A DNA stretch of 64,000 nucleotides from Desulfonatronum thiodismutans (GTDB taxonomy: Bacteria > Desulfobacterota > Desulfovibrionia > Desulfovibrionales > Desulfonatronaceae): contig NZ_JPIK01000013.1 of the NCBI RefSeq assembly GCF_000717475.1, positions 62,001-126,000 on the forward strand, given 5' to 3'. Numbering within the stretch: position 1 is the stretch's first letter; each line of letters starts with the position of its first letter. The notes below the pieces were generated by a model. The model worked only from the letters and a program-made list of their open reading frames with translations, was not told the DNA's origin and did not search any database. Shown piece by piece: positions 34,868 to 44,347 of this stretch. The position numbers and the translations under genes are program-made.

Positions 34868-35866
34868 TCAAACGTCATCTCGGGGCTGAAACGTGGACGT
34901 CTGGGCCAGTTGCTCCCACAACTCACGCTCCTGATCGGTGGGATTTACCGGGACCGCGATCATCACGCGGATTAACTGGTCTCCCTGCTGGTCGCCTTTG
35001 CCCAGGCCTTTGCCGCGCAGGCGCAGCTTCCTGCCGCTACCGGTCCCGGCGGGAATGTTCATTTCCACGGCTCCGGCCAGGGTCGGGATTCGTACTTTGG
35101 TTCCCAAAGCTGCTTCCCAGGGCGCAAGAGGCAGATCGTAGACGATAGAGTTGCCTTCCAGCTTGAATTTGGGGTGCGGGGCGATCTTGATCTTCAGATA
35201 CAGATCTCCGTTGGGTCCTCCGCGCATGCCTGGCGAACCCTGCCCTGCCAGCCGGATACGGGACCCGTTCTTGATCCCGGCCGGGATGTTTACCTGCAGG
35301 GATTTCGTTTCCATGCGCGGCATCCCGTCCGGGCCCATCACCTGCTCCTGAAAGGAAATGGTCCGGCTGCCGCCGGAAAATGCGTCTTCCAGAGGTAGTT
35401 CCATGCCCACCTCCACGTCTCGGCCCTTGGTCTGTCGAGGGCCGAATCCGCCGGACCCGAAGGGATCGCCCTGATAACTTTTCTCTCCGCGAAACTGGCC
35501 CCCGAAAATGGTCTCGAAAAAATCGCTGAAATCACCGAAGCCGCCTTCGAATTGCGGGCCGCCGGAGGGGCCGCCTGATGAGTAGGAACGAAAGCGGCTG
35601 GAATCAAAGCCCGGCGGCGGTTGAAAATTCTGGCCGTGCTGCCAGTTCGGGCCCAGGGAGTCGTACAGTTTTCGTTTCTCCGGGTCCTTGAGCACTTCGT
35701 AGGCCTCGTTGATTTCCTTGAACTTCTTCTCCGCTTCGGGGTTGTCCGGATTCAGGTCCGGATGGTACTTCCGGGCCATTTTCTTGAAGGCCTTGGAAAG
35801 CTCGTCCTGGGGCGCAGCCTTGGAAACGCCCAGAAGTTGGTAATAGTCTTTGAAGGAAACGCTCAT
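34868..35866 (-). CDS. cbpA: CbpA/DnaJ-type co-chaperone without zinc finger
   Basis: Type II J-domain protein of 332 residues that stimulates DnaK. J domain at about 6-72 (DYYQLLGVSKAAPQDELSKA, HPD in RKYHPDLNPD), then a Gly/Phe-rich stretch (about 80-145), then two beta-sandwich substrate-binding domains (VNIPAGIKNGSRIRLAGQG, NIPAGTGSGRKLRLRGKGLG). There are no CxxCxGxG repeats. It starts the cbpA-cbpM-clpB operon. No full-length dnaJ is in the window, so this may serve DnaK in this locus. Confidence 0.94.
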   Translation of the reverse strand: MSVSFKDYYQLLGVSKAAPQDELSKAFKKMARKYHPDLNPDNPEAEKKFKEINEAYEVLKDPEKRKLYDSLGPNWQHGQNFQPPPGFDSSRFRSYSSGGPSGGPQFEGGFGDFSDFFETIFGGQFRGEKSYQGDPFGSGGFGPRQTKGRDVEVGMELPLEDAFSGGSRTISFQEQVMGPDGMPRMETKSLQVNIPAGIKNGSRIRLAGQGSPGMRGGPNGDLYLKIKIAPHPKFKLEGNSIVYDLPLAPWEAALGTKVRIPTLAGAVEMNIPAGTGSGRKLRLRGKGLGKGDQQGDQLIRVMIAVPVNPTDQERELWEQLAQTSTFQPRDDV

Positions 35867-35922
35867 GGTCGATTATTCTCCTTGCGCAAGATCAACGTGG
35901 CAAGATGTGGAAAGAATGTCCA

Positions 35923-35950
35923 AAGATAGACAGGAAAGCATGTCTGTCAA
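35923..35950 (-). promoter_or_regulatory. Probable promoter of cbpA-cbpM-clpB
   Basis: On the minus strand CTTGACA (-35, TTGACA at 35950-35945) and TATCTT (-10, 35928-35923) are 16 bases apart. This is a good sigma-70 match, and CTTGA is also shared with sigma-32 -35 boxes. There is no CIRCE next to it, so control differs from hrcA-grpE-dnaK. The leader to the ATG is about 50 bases. Confidence 0.65.
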
Positions 35951-36116
35951 GTTTTTGACTAAAAAGATTCAGGCAAGGTCCTGGACTTTGTTCGGAATGA
36001 GCATATTTGTTGCGCTGCGAGGGAATCGGTGGTGAAAAGAATCCACTACGCCTTGCGGTCTGGGACGGGTTGGGCTAGACAACCCGGATTCAATTTCGGA
36101 GGTAACCGTCATCGTC

Positions 36117-36818
36117 ATGCTCATCAGGTGTCTATTCGTCCTTATCGGACTCCTCGTCATTCCGTCCACTGCCTGGGCTTGGGGCCCGCTGACCCACATC
36201 TACGTGGCCAGCGAACTTTTCGCCTATGCCTCAATTATCCCAAGCGCCATATTTGGGCTGTTGACGAAATATCGTCAAGACTTTTTATATGGAAACCTGA
36301 TGGCGGACATGATTTTGGGCAAGAGCTACCTGCCTGAGGACAAGAGCCCGCACAGCTGGACCACTGGGATGCGGTTTCTGGATCAGGCCCAAAACGACTC
36401 GGAAAAAGCCTTTGCCTACGGCTACCTCTGTCACTTGGCCGCCGATACCGTGGCTCACGGGATTCTGGTGGAGGAGCAGCAGGATCAGTCCCATGCCTGG
36501 CTGGAAATGCAGGCCGACGCCATGATTCACCGCGCCTACTGGCTACAGTCCGTGAGCTTCAGCCGGGCCGTGCAGCGGCGAAACGACCGTTTTCTGGAAA
36601 GCTCCCTGGACAGCTATATCTTTTCGTTCAAAACCAACCGAAAAATCTACAAAAGTCTCGTCTTCCTCTCCCTGCTCAACGTCCGCCGCAAGATTCGGGT
36701 GGATCAGGAGTACATCCACGAACTCCACGACCACTCCCTGGCCCGGATGATCAGCCTGCTTCGAGACGGCGAAAAATCCCTGGTGCTCCAGGAAAACCCC
36801 ATGGCCGTCAAGCACTGA
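36117..36818 (+). CDS. Zinc-dependent phospholipase C-like secreted protein
   Basis: Protein of 233 residues with a signal peptide (MLIRCLFVLIGLLVIPSTAW, cleaved near AWA). The mature part begins WGPLTHIYVA, where a terminal Trp and His are the zinc ligands of the phospholipase C/S1-P1 fold. NLMADMILG and YGYLCHLAADTVAHG add conserved Asp and His ligands. Family members hydrolyse phospholipids or have unknown substrates; activity here is not shown. GGAGGT lies 11 bases before the ATG. It appears to be a single gene, convergent with the U32 gene. Confidence 0.82.
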   Translation: MLIRCLFVLIGLLVIPSTAWAWGPLTHIYVASELFAYASIIPSAIFGLLTKYRQDFLYGNLMADMILGKSYLPEDKSPHSWTTGMRFLDQAQNDSEKAFAYGYLCHLAADTVAHGILVEEQQDQSHAWLEMQADAMIHRAYWLQSVSFSRAVQRRNDRFLESSLDSYIFSFKTNRKIYKSLVFLSLLNVRRKIRVDQEYIHELHDHSLARMISLLRDGEKSLVLQENPMAVKH

Positions 36819-36931
36819 TCCACGGCTTCGCCCTTCACACTACTTCGAAATTGCCCCGCGATATCGGGAAATTCCTTCACACTCGACGACCCTCGCCTTG
36901 CATGTAGCCGCTGCAAAGCGGACTGAAAATT

Positions 36932-39076
36932 CTACAACAACCGCAGGTTCCAGTTGAACGGCGAAGTGCGGGGGCGTTGTCCCAGGCCGGGGGGGAGTTT
37001 TTCCTCCAGTTCCACGAACAGACGGTAGCCCGCGGATTCCAGACGGGGCAGGTGTTGGTGCAGGTCCAGAGCCCAGTCCGGAAAAACCCAGAGATTCGAA
37101 CCGTATTCCCGGGCCCAGGCGATTTCCTCTTTGGGGCTGGCCAGCGGGGTGTCGACGCGGAGTTCCTGCGCCCGCCAGCGGGAGACGCACAGGGGCCAGA
37201 ACCCGGCCGTGACGATTCCCAGGGGCAGGGGGCTGCGCTCAGGAAGTTCCAGGAGGGCTTGCTCGTCCAGCTCCGGGCTGACCACCGCGCCGGTGAATCC
37301 CAAGGCGGCCAGCCGATCCAAGGCCAGGGCGTTGGCCGTATTGCAGAACGGTCCGGCCCATATGCGGGCCGGATTGGAGCGGACCGGGCGGAAACCTTCC
37401 TGGTCCGCGTCGAACAAGGCAATTTGCCAGGGGGCGTTGCACACGAACACGTCCGCGCCAGCGGAGCGGACCTTGGCCAGGGCATTCCGCCAGACTTCCT
37501 CTTCCTCCGGCCAGATCACCGGAGGCAGCCACCAGCAGAGATCGCGGCACGTGACGCTGGTCATGTGCTCCAGGAATTTCGGGTCCACCCACATGGCTCT
37601 TGTCGCATCCTTGGCGCGGCGCTGAGGCCTGCGGGCGACCCGCATCATCCAGGGACGGCCTTCCGGGCGGTGCGTTTCAGGCAGGGTCGGGACGAACGTC
37701 GAGGCCGGGATGGGGGTTTCGGCCCTGGTCCCGGTCATGTCCGCGACCTCTTGTTCAAGCTGGTTCAGCAAGCGGTGCAGTTCCGGTTCCCGGCGGTCGA
37801 TCAGCCAGACCGGGGTTCCGGCGGGCGGATGGGCCGGGGTGTCCGCTGCGTATCTTCCGCCGGGCTTGCCGATGCGTGCGCCTTTTCCTGTGCCCCAGGC
37901 TTTGGTTTTATTTTTTTCCTGATTGTCGGATCGGCTTTCGGATCGGCTTTTGACCGGTCCGTGGGCCAGATCGAACCGTCCGCCCTTGGGCAGTGGTCGG
38001 GTGACGCGGATGACCCGGTGCCAGGGTTGATCCTCGGAGCCCAGGCGGAGCAGATCCCCGGGAAGCAGCGGGATGCGGGGGCGGATGAACGGGCTTTTGG
38101 CGTCCTTGGGTACGTGGCCGGCCAGCAGGCCGGAGCCAAGGTGGCTGTCCGGGGCCAGAGGGATGTACCGGCGCTGAGGCAGAAAGCCGGCATGGGACCC
38201 GGGACGGCCCAGGGCCATCTCCAGCAGGGCGGCGGCCTCTTTTCGGGAGCGTACGGAAACGGCCTCGTCCCGGAGCAGGCGATAGGCGGTGGTGGTATAG
38301 AAGACGTAGTGGGCGCTTTTCTTGCGGCCCTCGATCTTCCAGGTGCGCACTTGCGGGATGTCCAGCAAGGTCTTGACCAGGACGTCCAGGCTCAGGTCCT
38401 GGCAGGAAAAGAATCCACCCCGGCGGTTCTCCTGGGTGTAGCGGCGGCGGCAGGGCTGAACGCAACGTCCGCGCAACCCGCTCTTGCCGCCCATGTAGCT
38501 GCTCCAGTAGCACCTCCCGGATACGGCGTAACAAAGAGCTCCGTGGACGAACACCTCCAGCTGCATCCCCGGTGGGCAGGCCTCGGCCATCAGCTTGATT
38601 TCATCCAGGTGCAGCTCCCGGGGCAGGACCACCTGCCGAACTCCGAGACGCTCCGCGGCTTGCAGCCCGGAAACCGTGCTCATGCAGGCCAAGGTGGACA
38701 GGTGCAGTTCACCGGAAAAGCCGCACTGCCCGGCCAGGGCCAGCAGTCCCAGGTCCTGTACGATCAGCCCGTCCGGACGCACATGGCGTTGCAACTGGTC
38801 CACCAGCCGACCAGCAGCGGCGAGATCTCCGGGCTTGACCAGGGTGTTCATGGCCACCAGCACCTTTCGGCCCTTGGCATGAGCCAGCTCGGTCAGATCG
38901 GCCAACTCATTCAGCGAAAAGTTCTCCGCCTCCATTCGGGCCGAAAAATGCTTCAAGCCGCAATAGACGGAATCTGCTCCGGCGGCCAGGGCCGCGAGAA
39001 ACGCCTGCCGGTCCCCGGCGGGAGCGAGGATTTCCGGGGGCGTGATCAAAGAGGATGGGGAAGAGGTGGTTTGCAT
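36932..39076 (-). CDS. Peptidase U32 family protein, long form
   Basis: The N-terminal half is a U32 TIM-barrel protein: EILAPAGDRQAFLAALAAGA, YCGLKHFSARM, and the family signature LEVFVHGALCYAVSGRCYWS followed by RGRCVQPCRRRY. Several U32 proteins (RlhA, TrhP, UbiU/V) hydroxylate RNA bases or ubiquinone with an iron-sulfur cluster, so peptidase may be a misnomer. The C-terminal part (about 450-714) resembles the extra domain of long U32 proteins. The start at 39076 (MQTTSSPSS) omits a repeat-encoded leader up to 39124. An internal 12-mer duplication lies at 37926-37949. Confidence 0.88.
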   Translation of the reverse strand: MQTTSSPSSLITPPEILAPAGDRQAFLAALAAGADSVYCGLKHFSARMEAENFSLNELADLTELAHAKGRKVLVAMNTLVKPGDLAAAGRLVDQLQRHVRPDGLIVQDLGLLALAGQCGFSGELHLSTLACMSTVSGLQAAERLGVRQVVLPRELHLDEIKLMAEACPPGMQLEVFVHGALCYAVSGRCYWSSYMGGKSGLRGRCVQPCRRRYTQENRRGGFFSCQDLSLDVLVKTLLDIPQVRTWKIEGRKKSAHYVFYTTTAYRLLRDEAVSVRSRKEAAALLEMALGRPGSHAGFLPQRRYIPLAPDSHLGSGLLAGHVPKDAKSPFIRPRIPLLPGDLLRLGSEDQPWHRVIRVTRPLPKGGRFDLAHGPVKSRSESRSDNQEKNKTKAWGTGKGARIGKPGGRYAADTPAHPPAGTPVWLIDRREPELHRLLNQLEQEVADMTGTRAETPIPASTFVPTLPETHRPEGRPWMMRVARRPQRRAKDATRAMWVDPKFLEHMTSVTCRDLCWWLPPVIWPEEEEVWRNALAKVRSAGADVFVCNAPWQIALFDADQEGFRPVRSNPARIWAGPFCNTANALALDRLAALGFTGAVVSPELDEQALLELPERSPLPLGIVTAGFWPLCVSRWRAQELRVDTPLASPKEEIAWAREYGSNLWVFPDWALDLHQHLPRLESAGYRLFVELEEKLPPGLGQRPRTSPFNWNLRLL
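37926..37949. repeat. Perfect 12-mer tandem duplication inside the U32 gene
   Basis: TCGGATCGGCTT occurs twice back to back. It encodes the repeat in KSRSESRSD within a charged, low-conservation linker of the U32 protein and keeps the frame. Confidence 0.9.
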
Positions 39077-39086
39077 GGCGTGATCC

Positions 39087-39117
39087 AAAAGGTGAAGGGA
39101 GGATAAAAGGTGAAGGG
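39087..39117. repeat. 13-mer direct repeat with 18-base period upstream of the U32 start
   Basis: AAAAGGTGAAGGG occurs at 39087-39099 and 39105-39117. The tract lies just upstream of the chosen U32 start and would encode a repetitive leader if an earlier start were used. Confidence 0.85.
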
Positions 39118-39273
39118 CATGCATCCGTAAAACAAACTTGTCCGGCTAACAAGCGCCGGAATCGTCCTTGTTGTGCTCAAGGGATTGCTTTTTTAGGTGT
39201 TTCGAGCGTAAGGACGGCTTTTTATGTCAGGGGGACAATTGACCGCTGAAACCAGCATGCAGGAGGCATGGCC

Positions 39274-40494
39274 ATGGATCATACTCGTTCGACGGGCCTG
39301 GGTGCCGGAGCGACCATCGCCGCCGCGGCGTTGATCGCCGGAAACCTCGTTGGCGCGGGAATTCTGGGACTTCCGATCAACACCGGCCTGGCCGGACTTT
39401 GGCCGTCGCTGCTGGCCATGGTTGCTGGTGGAGCCATGATGTTTCTCACGGCCCAGATCCTCGGCGATCAGGCGGCCATAAGCCGCAGCGAGACCTTCGA
39501 CTATCCCTCGCTGTATGAAAAGTTTCTGGGCTCGTCGGGCAAGTGGGTGGCCATCGCCGCGAACATGATCATCCTGTACGGATTGCTGACCGCGTATTTC
39601 ACCGGCGGCGCGAAGATCGTGGCCAGCCTGCTGGGCATGGAGGCGCAGCAGACCTTGGTCACCCTGCTGTTCGCCGTCCCGTTGATCACCCTGACCTGCA
39701 TCAACCTCAGCCTGATCCAGCGCCTGAACACCATGCTGGTGCTGATGCTGGCCGGAACCTTCGCTCTTTTGGTCTTCATGGGTGGTGGGCACATTGACGC
39801 TTCCCGAATGAATTACACGGACTGGGCCTTTCTTCCGGCGACCCTGCCGATCATCGTCACCGCGTTTCACTTTCACAACATCATTCCCACGGTCACCGCG
39901 GACCTGCGCTGGGACATGGCCACCTTCCGGAGGGCGGTGTTGCTGGGAATGCTGCTGGCCTTCGTGATGAACGCCCTGTGGGTGACGGTGGGCATCGGCG
40001 TGATTCCCCTGGCCGGGGATAATAGCATCCTGGACGCCTGGAAGACGAACACCCCGGCCACGGTGCCCATGGGCGCGATCATCCAGAGCGCGACGTTCAC
40101 CCTGTTCGCCTCGTTTTTCGCCCTGGTGGCCATCTGCACCTCGTTTCTGGCCAACGGACTGGGCCTGTTGAGCTTTTTGCGCGACCTGACCCTGAACACT
40201 TTCGGGGTGAACAACCGCCTGTTGGTGGTCGCCCTGACTTTTCTGCCGCCCCTGGCCATCGGCCTGATCTATCCGGACATTTTCCTGAAGGCCCTGGACA
40301 TCGTGGGCGGAGTGGGCATCGTGATCCTGTTCGGCATCCTGCCTACGTTGATCGTACTCATGGACCGGCGGCGAGGGCCGATTCTTCGACTGCTCTGCCT
40401 GATAGGCCTGCTCTTCGCGGCGGCCATCCTCGGGTTGGAGATTATGAGCGAGACCGGCCTGTTGCGCCTGCATCCTCACGCTGAGGGATTTTGA
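39274..40494 (+). CDS. Aromatic amino acid permease family protein (TyrP/Mtr-like)
   Basis: Inner-membrane secondary transporter with about 11 hydrophobic segments. It starts with AAALIAGNLVGAGILGLPIN, the first-helix motif of the hydroxy/aromatic amino acid permease family (TyrP, Mtr, TnaB), and has PIIVTAFHFHNIIPTV in the middle. The start at 39274 is chosen because AGGAGG lies 7 bases upstream; the ATG at 39268 is only 1 base from it. The protein has 406 residues. The substrate, probably tyrosine or tryptophan, is inferred from family only. Confidence 0.88.
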   Translation: MDHTRSTGLGAGATIAAAALIAGNLVGAGILGLPINTGLAGLWPSLLAMVAGGAMMFLTAQILGDQAAISRSETFDYPSLYEKFLGSSGKWVAIAANMIILYGLLTAYFTGGAKIVASLLGMEAQQTLVTLLFAVPLITLTCINLSLIQRLNTMLVLMLAGTFALLVFMGGGHIDASRMNYTDWAFLPATLPIIVTAFHFHNIIPTVTADLRWDMATFRRAVLLGMLLAFVMNALWVTVGIGVIPLAGDNSILDAWKTNTPATVPMGAIIQSATFTLFASFFALVAICTSFLANGLGLLSFLRDLTLNTFGVNNRLLVVALTFLPPLAIGLIYPDIFLKALDIVGGVGIVILFGILPTLIVLMDRRRGPILRLLCLIGLLFAAAILGLEIMSETGLLRLHPHAEGF

Positions 40495-40648
40495 GATCCT
40501 TCCGCTGCATACGGGCGCGAGCTTATGGAGGCGTGATCCCGTGTTTTGGGGCCACGTTGCGATGATTGCATCAGCAAGGAATTGTCGATAAGGACACGCC
40601 ATTGTTCCCTACATCTTCATTTTTTGAACCCTGAGCCGCTCCATCATC

Positions 40649-41638
40649 ATGATCCCGTTCCTCAAAAAACATTGGTTCTTTGTCGGCATGGCCGTGGTTT
40701 CGGCCCTGGCTTTCGTGGTTCCCGGCCTGGGCGTGTTCGTCAAGGAACATCAGATCCTCAATTACGCCATCTTTCTGACTTTCCTGATCACCGGGTTTAG
40801 TCTGGATACGCGGACTATTCTGGAGCAGATGAAGAACGTTCGGGTGCTCACGGCCTCCTTGATTTCGGCCCTGATCTTGATCCCCGTACTCACGGCCGTG
40901 CTGGCTTCATTGTTTTTTGGCGATAATGTCGACTTCATCATCGGGTCGATCATCATCGCCGCGGCTCCGGTGACCGTGGCCTCGGGCACGGTGATGACGG
41001 CCATGGCCCTGGGCAACGTCCCGCTGAGCCTTTTCATCTGTGTTTTGTGCAATTTTTTCTCCCTGCTGACCATCCCGCTGGTACTCAACGCCATTTTGGG
41101 GTTTATGGGCGATCTTCTTCATCTGGAGGAGGCCGTGTCCCTGCCGGTGCGACACATTTTGCTCACCCTGAGCTCCATCGTGCTTTTGCCCACGGTGCTC
41201 GGCCAGATCCTGCGGCCATGGATCAAGGATCATATCGCGCCGTACAAAAAGGTGTTTTCGATATTTTCGCAATCCGTGGTCCTGCTGATCATCTTCAATG
41301 CCGTTTCCAGTTCGGTGGGCGTGATTGGCACGGTGGGCCTGGGTTTCATTGGTCTGTTCGGGTTCATGATAGTCCTGCACTCGCTGATTCTCGTCCTGAA
41401 CTACGCCATTTCCAAAGGCATCCGCCTGGACCGCCCTTCCACTTCGGCCTTTACCATTCATACCTCACAAAAAACACTGACCATTTCCTACCTGGTCTGG
41501 GCCGGCTATTTCGCCCATGCCTTTCCCCTGGCCATGGTTCCGGGCATCGCCTACCATCTCGTGCAAATGGTCATGGATGTTTTTGTCGCGAACTGGTTCA
41601 GAAAACGGGCCGAGCCGCGCAGCCGGAACCCTCAGTAG
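40649..41638 (+). CDS. Bile acid:sodium symporter (BASS) superfamily protein
   Basis: Inner-membrane transporter of 329 residues with about nine to ten hydrophobic helices. The pattern NYAIFLTFLITGFSLDTRTI, ILIPVLTAVLASLFFG, AAAPVTVASGTVMTAMALGN and a second half ending FPLAMVPGIAYHLVQMVMD fits the SBF-like (YfeH-type) branch of BASS proteins. The transported anion cannot be told from the sequence. It lies 154 bases after the permease gene on the same strand and before the GGDEF-TPR gene. Confidence 0.85.
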   Translation: MIPFLKKHWFFVGMAVVSALAFVVPGLGVFVKEHQILNYAIFLTFLITGFSLDTRTILEQMKNVRVLTASLISALILIPVLTAVLASLFFGDNVDFIIGSIIIAAAPVTVASGTVMTAMALGNVPLSLFICVLCNFFSLLTIPLVLNAILGFMGDLLHLEEAVSLPVRHILLTLSSIVLLPTVLGQILRPWIKDHIAPYKKVFSIFSQSVVLLIIFNAVSSSVGVIGTVGLGFIGLFGFMIVLHSLILVLNYAISKGIRLDRPSTSAFTIHTSQKTLTISYLVWAGYFAHAFPLAMVPGIAYHLVQMVMDVFVANWFRKRAEPRSRNPQ

Positions 41639-41780
41639 CCGCATCCATTCGCCATGGACAATTTTCGCCAAGCCGACTAGGTTTCGAGCCCAAAACGCGC
41701 CACCTCCTCTCCCCTGGTGGAGATGACGGGTCGGGTTGATTTATTTCGCCCATTCCGCCGGTGGTTCAGGATTCTTTCGG

Positions 41781-44345
41781 ATGTTCATCAAGACGCCAGA
41801 CACCTCGGAATCAAACATTCGCCTTGAGCGCCAGGACATGATCACCCTGGAATCCGAACTGCGCCAAGCCATGGCCGGGTTCCTGTCGTTTTCCTCCTAC
41901 GGACTGTACTTCCCGCCCCATCCTCCTCAGGAGATGCTCGTGGTCGACGACCAGGGGCAACGTCTTGTTCCCGTCTACCATTCCCTGGAAAAAAAAGCCT
42001 TGCTGCCCTTGCATCGCCATGGGGAGCTTTTGGGCATCTTCGTGGCCCGCAACGTGCCGGGGCGGGTGACCAAAAGCACGCTTTATCTCTGGTCCTGTCT
42101 TTGTCGGCAGATCATGGACAATCTGCTGCTGCATAAAAAGACCCAGGTGGACCCGCTTACGGGTTTGGCCAACGCGGTTTGTCTGGAACAAAATCTGGGT
42201 CGGGAGATCCGGCTGGTACACCGCGGACTGTGGCCGGACACCCCAGGCAGCTTGGAGGACGGGGTATCCGATTTTAGTGCCAGCGTGGGGCTGATCTGTC
42301 TGGATGTGGATGGTTTTTCGCGGATCAACGAACGTTGGGGATACCAGTTCGGTGACCTGGTGCTTCAAGACCTGGCGCGGCTCGTCGCCCGCATGGCTCC
42401 GGAACAGGCTATCTGCGCCAGGTTGCGCGAGGATACCCTGGCCATTTGTTTTTCCGGAGCCACCACGACGAAATGCCATCAATTGGCGGCGAATCTGGCC
42501 CGGGAAGTCTCGGAGTTGAGCTGTGAAAACAAGATCAACGGCGAGCGAATCAGGCTTTCCGTCAGCCAGGGATTCGTGACCTACCCCCAGGACTTCCATG
42601 GCCGGCAACTCCGGCGTTCGGTCCGGGAACAGACCGGGTTGATGCTGGAAAAAGCCCGGCGGGCCCTGCGGGACGCCCAGGAGCACGGCCCGGGAAGAAT
42701 CCGGGGATTTTCCGGCATTCTCCGGGAAAGCGGTATCGTACTGGATGTTTTACCCATGAGCCGCGTTCTGATCAGCCTGGGCCGCTCCGTGGACGCCCGG
42801 GAAGGACAGCGTTTTCTCGTCTGGGCCGCCCCTCGGGAGAACGGGTTTGGCGCTGCCGCGCCTCTGGAGCCGGGAGGAAAAGAGGCGCCGCCGTCCCGAT
42901 TCTGCAAGGCTGAAATCCAGTTGGTCGAGGTTCAGGGCGAGACCTCCGTGGCCGAGATCGTTTTGTTGCACGATCCTGGCTGCGCCATCGTGCCGGAAGA
43001 CCAGTTGACCATCCTGCACCCGGGGAGCCGACAGGACGTGTTCGGCACCGTGAACGAGAGGAGGCGGGAACGCCGATCGATTTCTCAGGAAGATCAGGTT
43101 CGTGACGACGGTCAGGAGCCTGTTGCCGAGGCGGACGCCGGAGGACGCGAACGCGAGGCCCGGGAAACGGACGGCGAAGGGGATCAAGCCCCCGGAGGGG
43201 CGCGGGCTTGGATGCCCTTGCGGGCCCATGACTTTTCGCGGCACTGGGCGGGCTTTCGCCAGAAACATGCCCGGTTTGCCGTAATGTTGGTCTTTCTGGA
43301 AGGCGGCTCCATGGAGTCGGAGCCGTTGGACCACGGTGACGTGGATCGCAAAATACATCAACTCGGAGCCATGGCCGCGGGAAAATTGGGGCCGGACATG
43401 GTCCTTGGCCGGTTCAGTTTCAGCACCTTGGCCTGCCTGGTTCCGGAGTCCGGCGCTCTAAGCCTGGAGAACTTGGCAAAGGCCCTGGTCCAGGAAGCCG
43501 AGGAAACGTTGCGTGGAACTGTCTACGTGGGCCTGGCGGAGTATCCCTGGCTGAACTTCACCAAGGCGGATACGTTGGAGAGCAGCCGCAAGGCCCTGGA
43601 GCACGCCCTGCTGCTGTCCGAGCCCAACGCCGTGGTCTTCTGTTCCACCTCACTTACGGTCAGCGCGGACCGGGCCTTTTCCAGCGGAGACGTCTATTCC
43701 GCCGTGGAAGAGTACAAGCTGGCCCTGCTGGCGGACGAGACCAACCTCATCGCCAGAAACTCCCTGGGGGTCTGCTACGCCCGGCTGGGCAAATACGGCG
43801 ACGCTTCGGCCCAGTTCGCGGCCATTCTGCGCCAGGCTCCTGACGACATCATGGCCACCTACAATCAGGGGCACACCCTGCTGAAGCAAGGCGAGCCCGA
43901 CCAGGCCCGGCGTTTTTTCGAGCGTTGCCTGGAATTGGATCCGGAGCACATGTTCAGCCTGATCCGCCTGGGGCAAATGGCCGAGCAGAGCGACGACGTG
44001 GAGGCGGCTCGGGATTACTATGCCCGTGCCCGATCGGTCCCGGGTGGTGAAGGCGTGACGCATCGTCACTTGGCCCGCCTGGAACTGCGGGAAGGCAACC
44101 TCGAACAGGCCAGGGAGCATCTGCATCAAGCTCTGGTGCATAACCCCAAGGACGCCCTGGCCATGCATCTGCTGGCCAAAATGTATCTCGAACAGGGCGA
44201 GGACGCCGAAATCGCGGAAACCCTGGCCAGGCAAAGCGTGGCCCTGCTTCCGGAACAGGGCGCGTATTGGGATGTCCTGGCCAAGGCTCTGGAGAGCCAG
44301 GGACGCCATGAAGAGGCCGCCCTGGCCCGGGAGCGGAGCGGCTAG
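41781..44345 (+). CDS. Large protein with degenerate GGDEF domains and C-terminal TPR repeats
   Basis: Predicted cytoplasmic scaffold or sensor of about 854 residues. A GAF-like N-terminus (about 20-110) leads to a GGDEF-type domain beginning DPLTGLANAV with ICLDVDGFSRINERWGYQFG, but the active-site loop reads LREDT instead of GGDEF, so no cyclase activity is expected. A second nucleotide-cyclase-like fold (about 505-655) reads LGRFSFSTLACLVP where GGDEF should be. At least five TPR units follow (about 655-850). An acidic, Arg-rich linker separates the cyclase-like parts. The ATG at 41781 (AGGA upstream) is preferred to the TTG at 41736. A terminator follows the stop. Confidence 0.85.
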   Translation: MFIKTPDTSESNIRLERQDMITLESELRQAMAGFLSFSSYGLYFPPHPPQEMLVVDDQGQRLVPVYHSLEKKALLPLHRHGELLGIFVARNVPGRVTKSTLYLWSCLCRQIMDNLLLHKKTQVDPLTGLANAVCLEQNLGREIRLVHRGLWPDTPGSLEDGVSDFSASVGLICLDVDGFSRINERWGYQFGDLVLQDLARLVARMAPEQAICARLREDTLAICFSGATTTKCHQLAANLAREVSELSCENKINGERIRLSVSQGFVTYPQDFHGRQLRRSVREQTGLMLEKARRALRDAQEHGPGRIRGFSGILRESGIVLDVLPMSRVLISLGRSVDAREGQRFLVWAAPRENGFGAAAPLEPGGKEAPPSRFCKAEIQLVEVQGETSVAEIVLLHDPGCAIVPEDQLTILHPGSRQDVFGTVNERRRERRSISQEDQVRDDGQEPVAEADAGGREREARETDGEGDQAPGGARAWMPLRAHDFSRHWAGFRQKHARFAVMLVFLEGGSMESEPLDHGDVDRKIHQLGAMAAGKLGPDMVLGRFSFSTLACLVPESGALSLENLAKALVQEAEETLRGTVYVGLAEYPWLNFTKADTLESSRKALEHALLLSEPNAVVFCSTSLTVSADRAFSSGDVYSAVEEYKLALLADETNLIARNSLGVCYARLGKYGDASAQFAAILRQAPDDIMATYNQGHTLLKQGEPDQARRFFERCLELDPEHMFSLIRLGQMAEQSDDVEAARDYYARARSVPGGEGVTHRHLARLELREGNLEQAREHLHQALVHNPKDALAMHLLAKMYLEQGEDAEIAETLARQSVALLPEQGAYWDVLAKALESQGRHEEAALARERSG

Positions 44346-44347
44346 CG

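Noticed and set aside
36832..36883. CCTTCACACT direct repeat (36832 and 36874) flanking a weak hairpin
   Set aside because: Too short and no T run; it may be related to the CCTTCAC-type tract at 39087 but I could not support a separate element.
36977..39106. 709-residue plus-strand open frame opposite the U32 gene
   Set aside because: It is the antisense shadow of a clear U32 protein; long mirror frames are expected in GC-rich genes and it shows no family motif.
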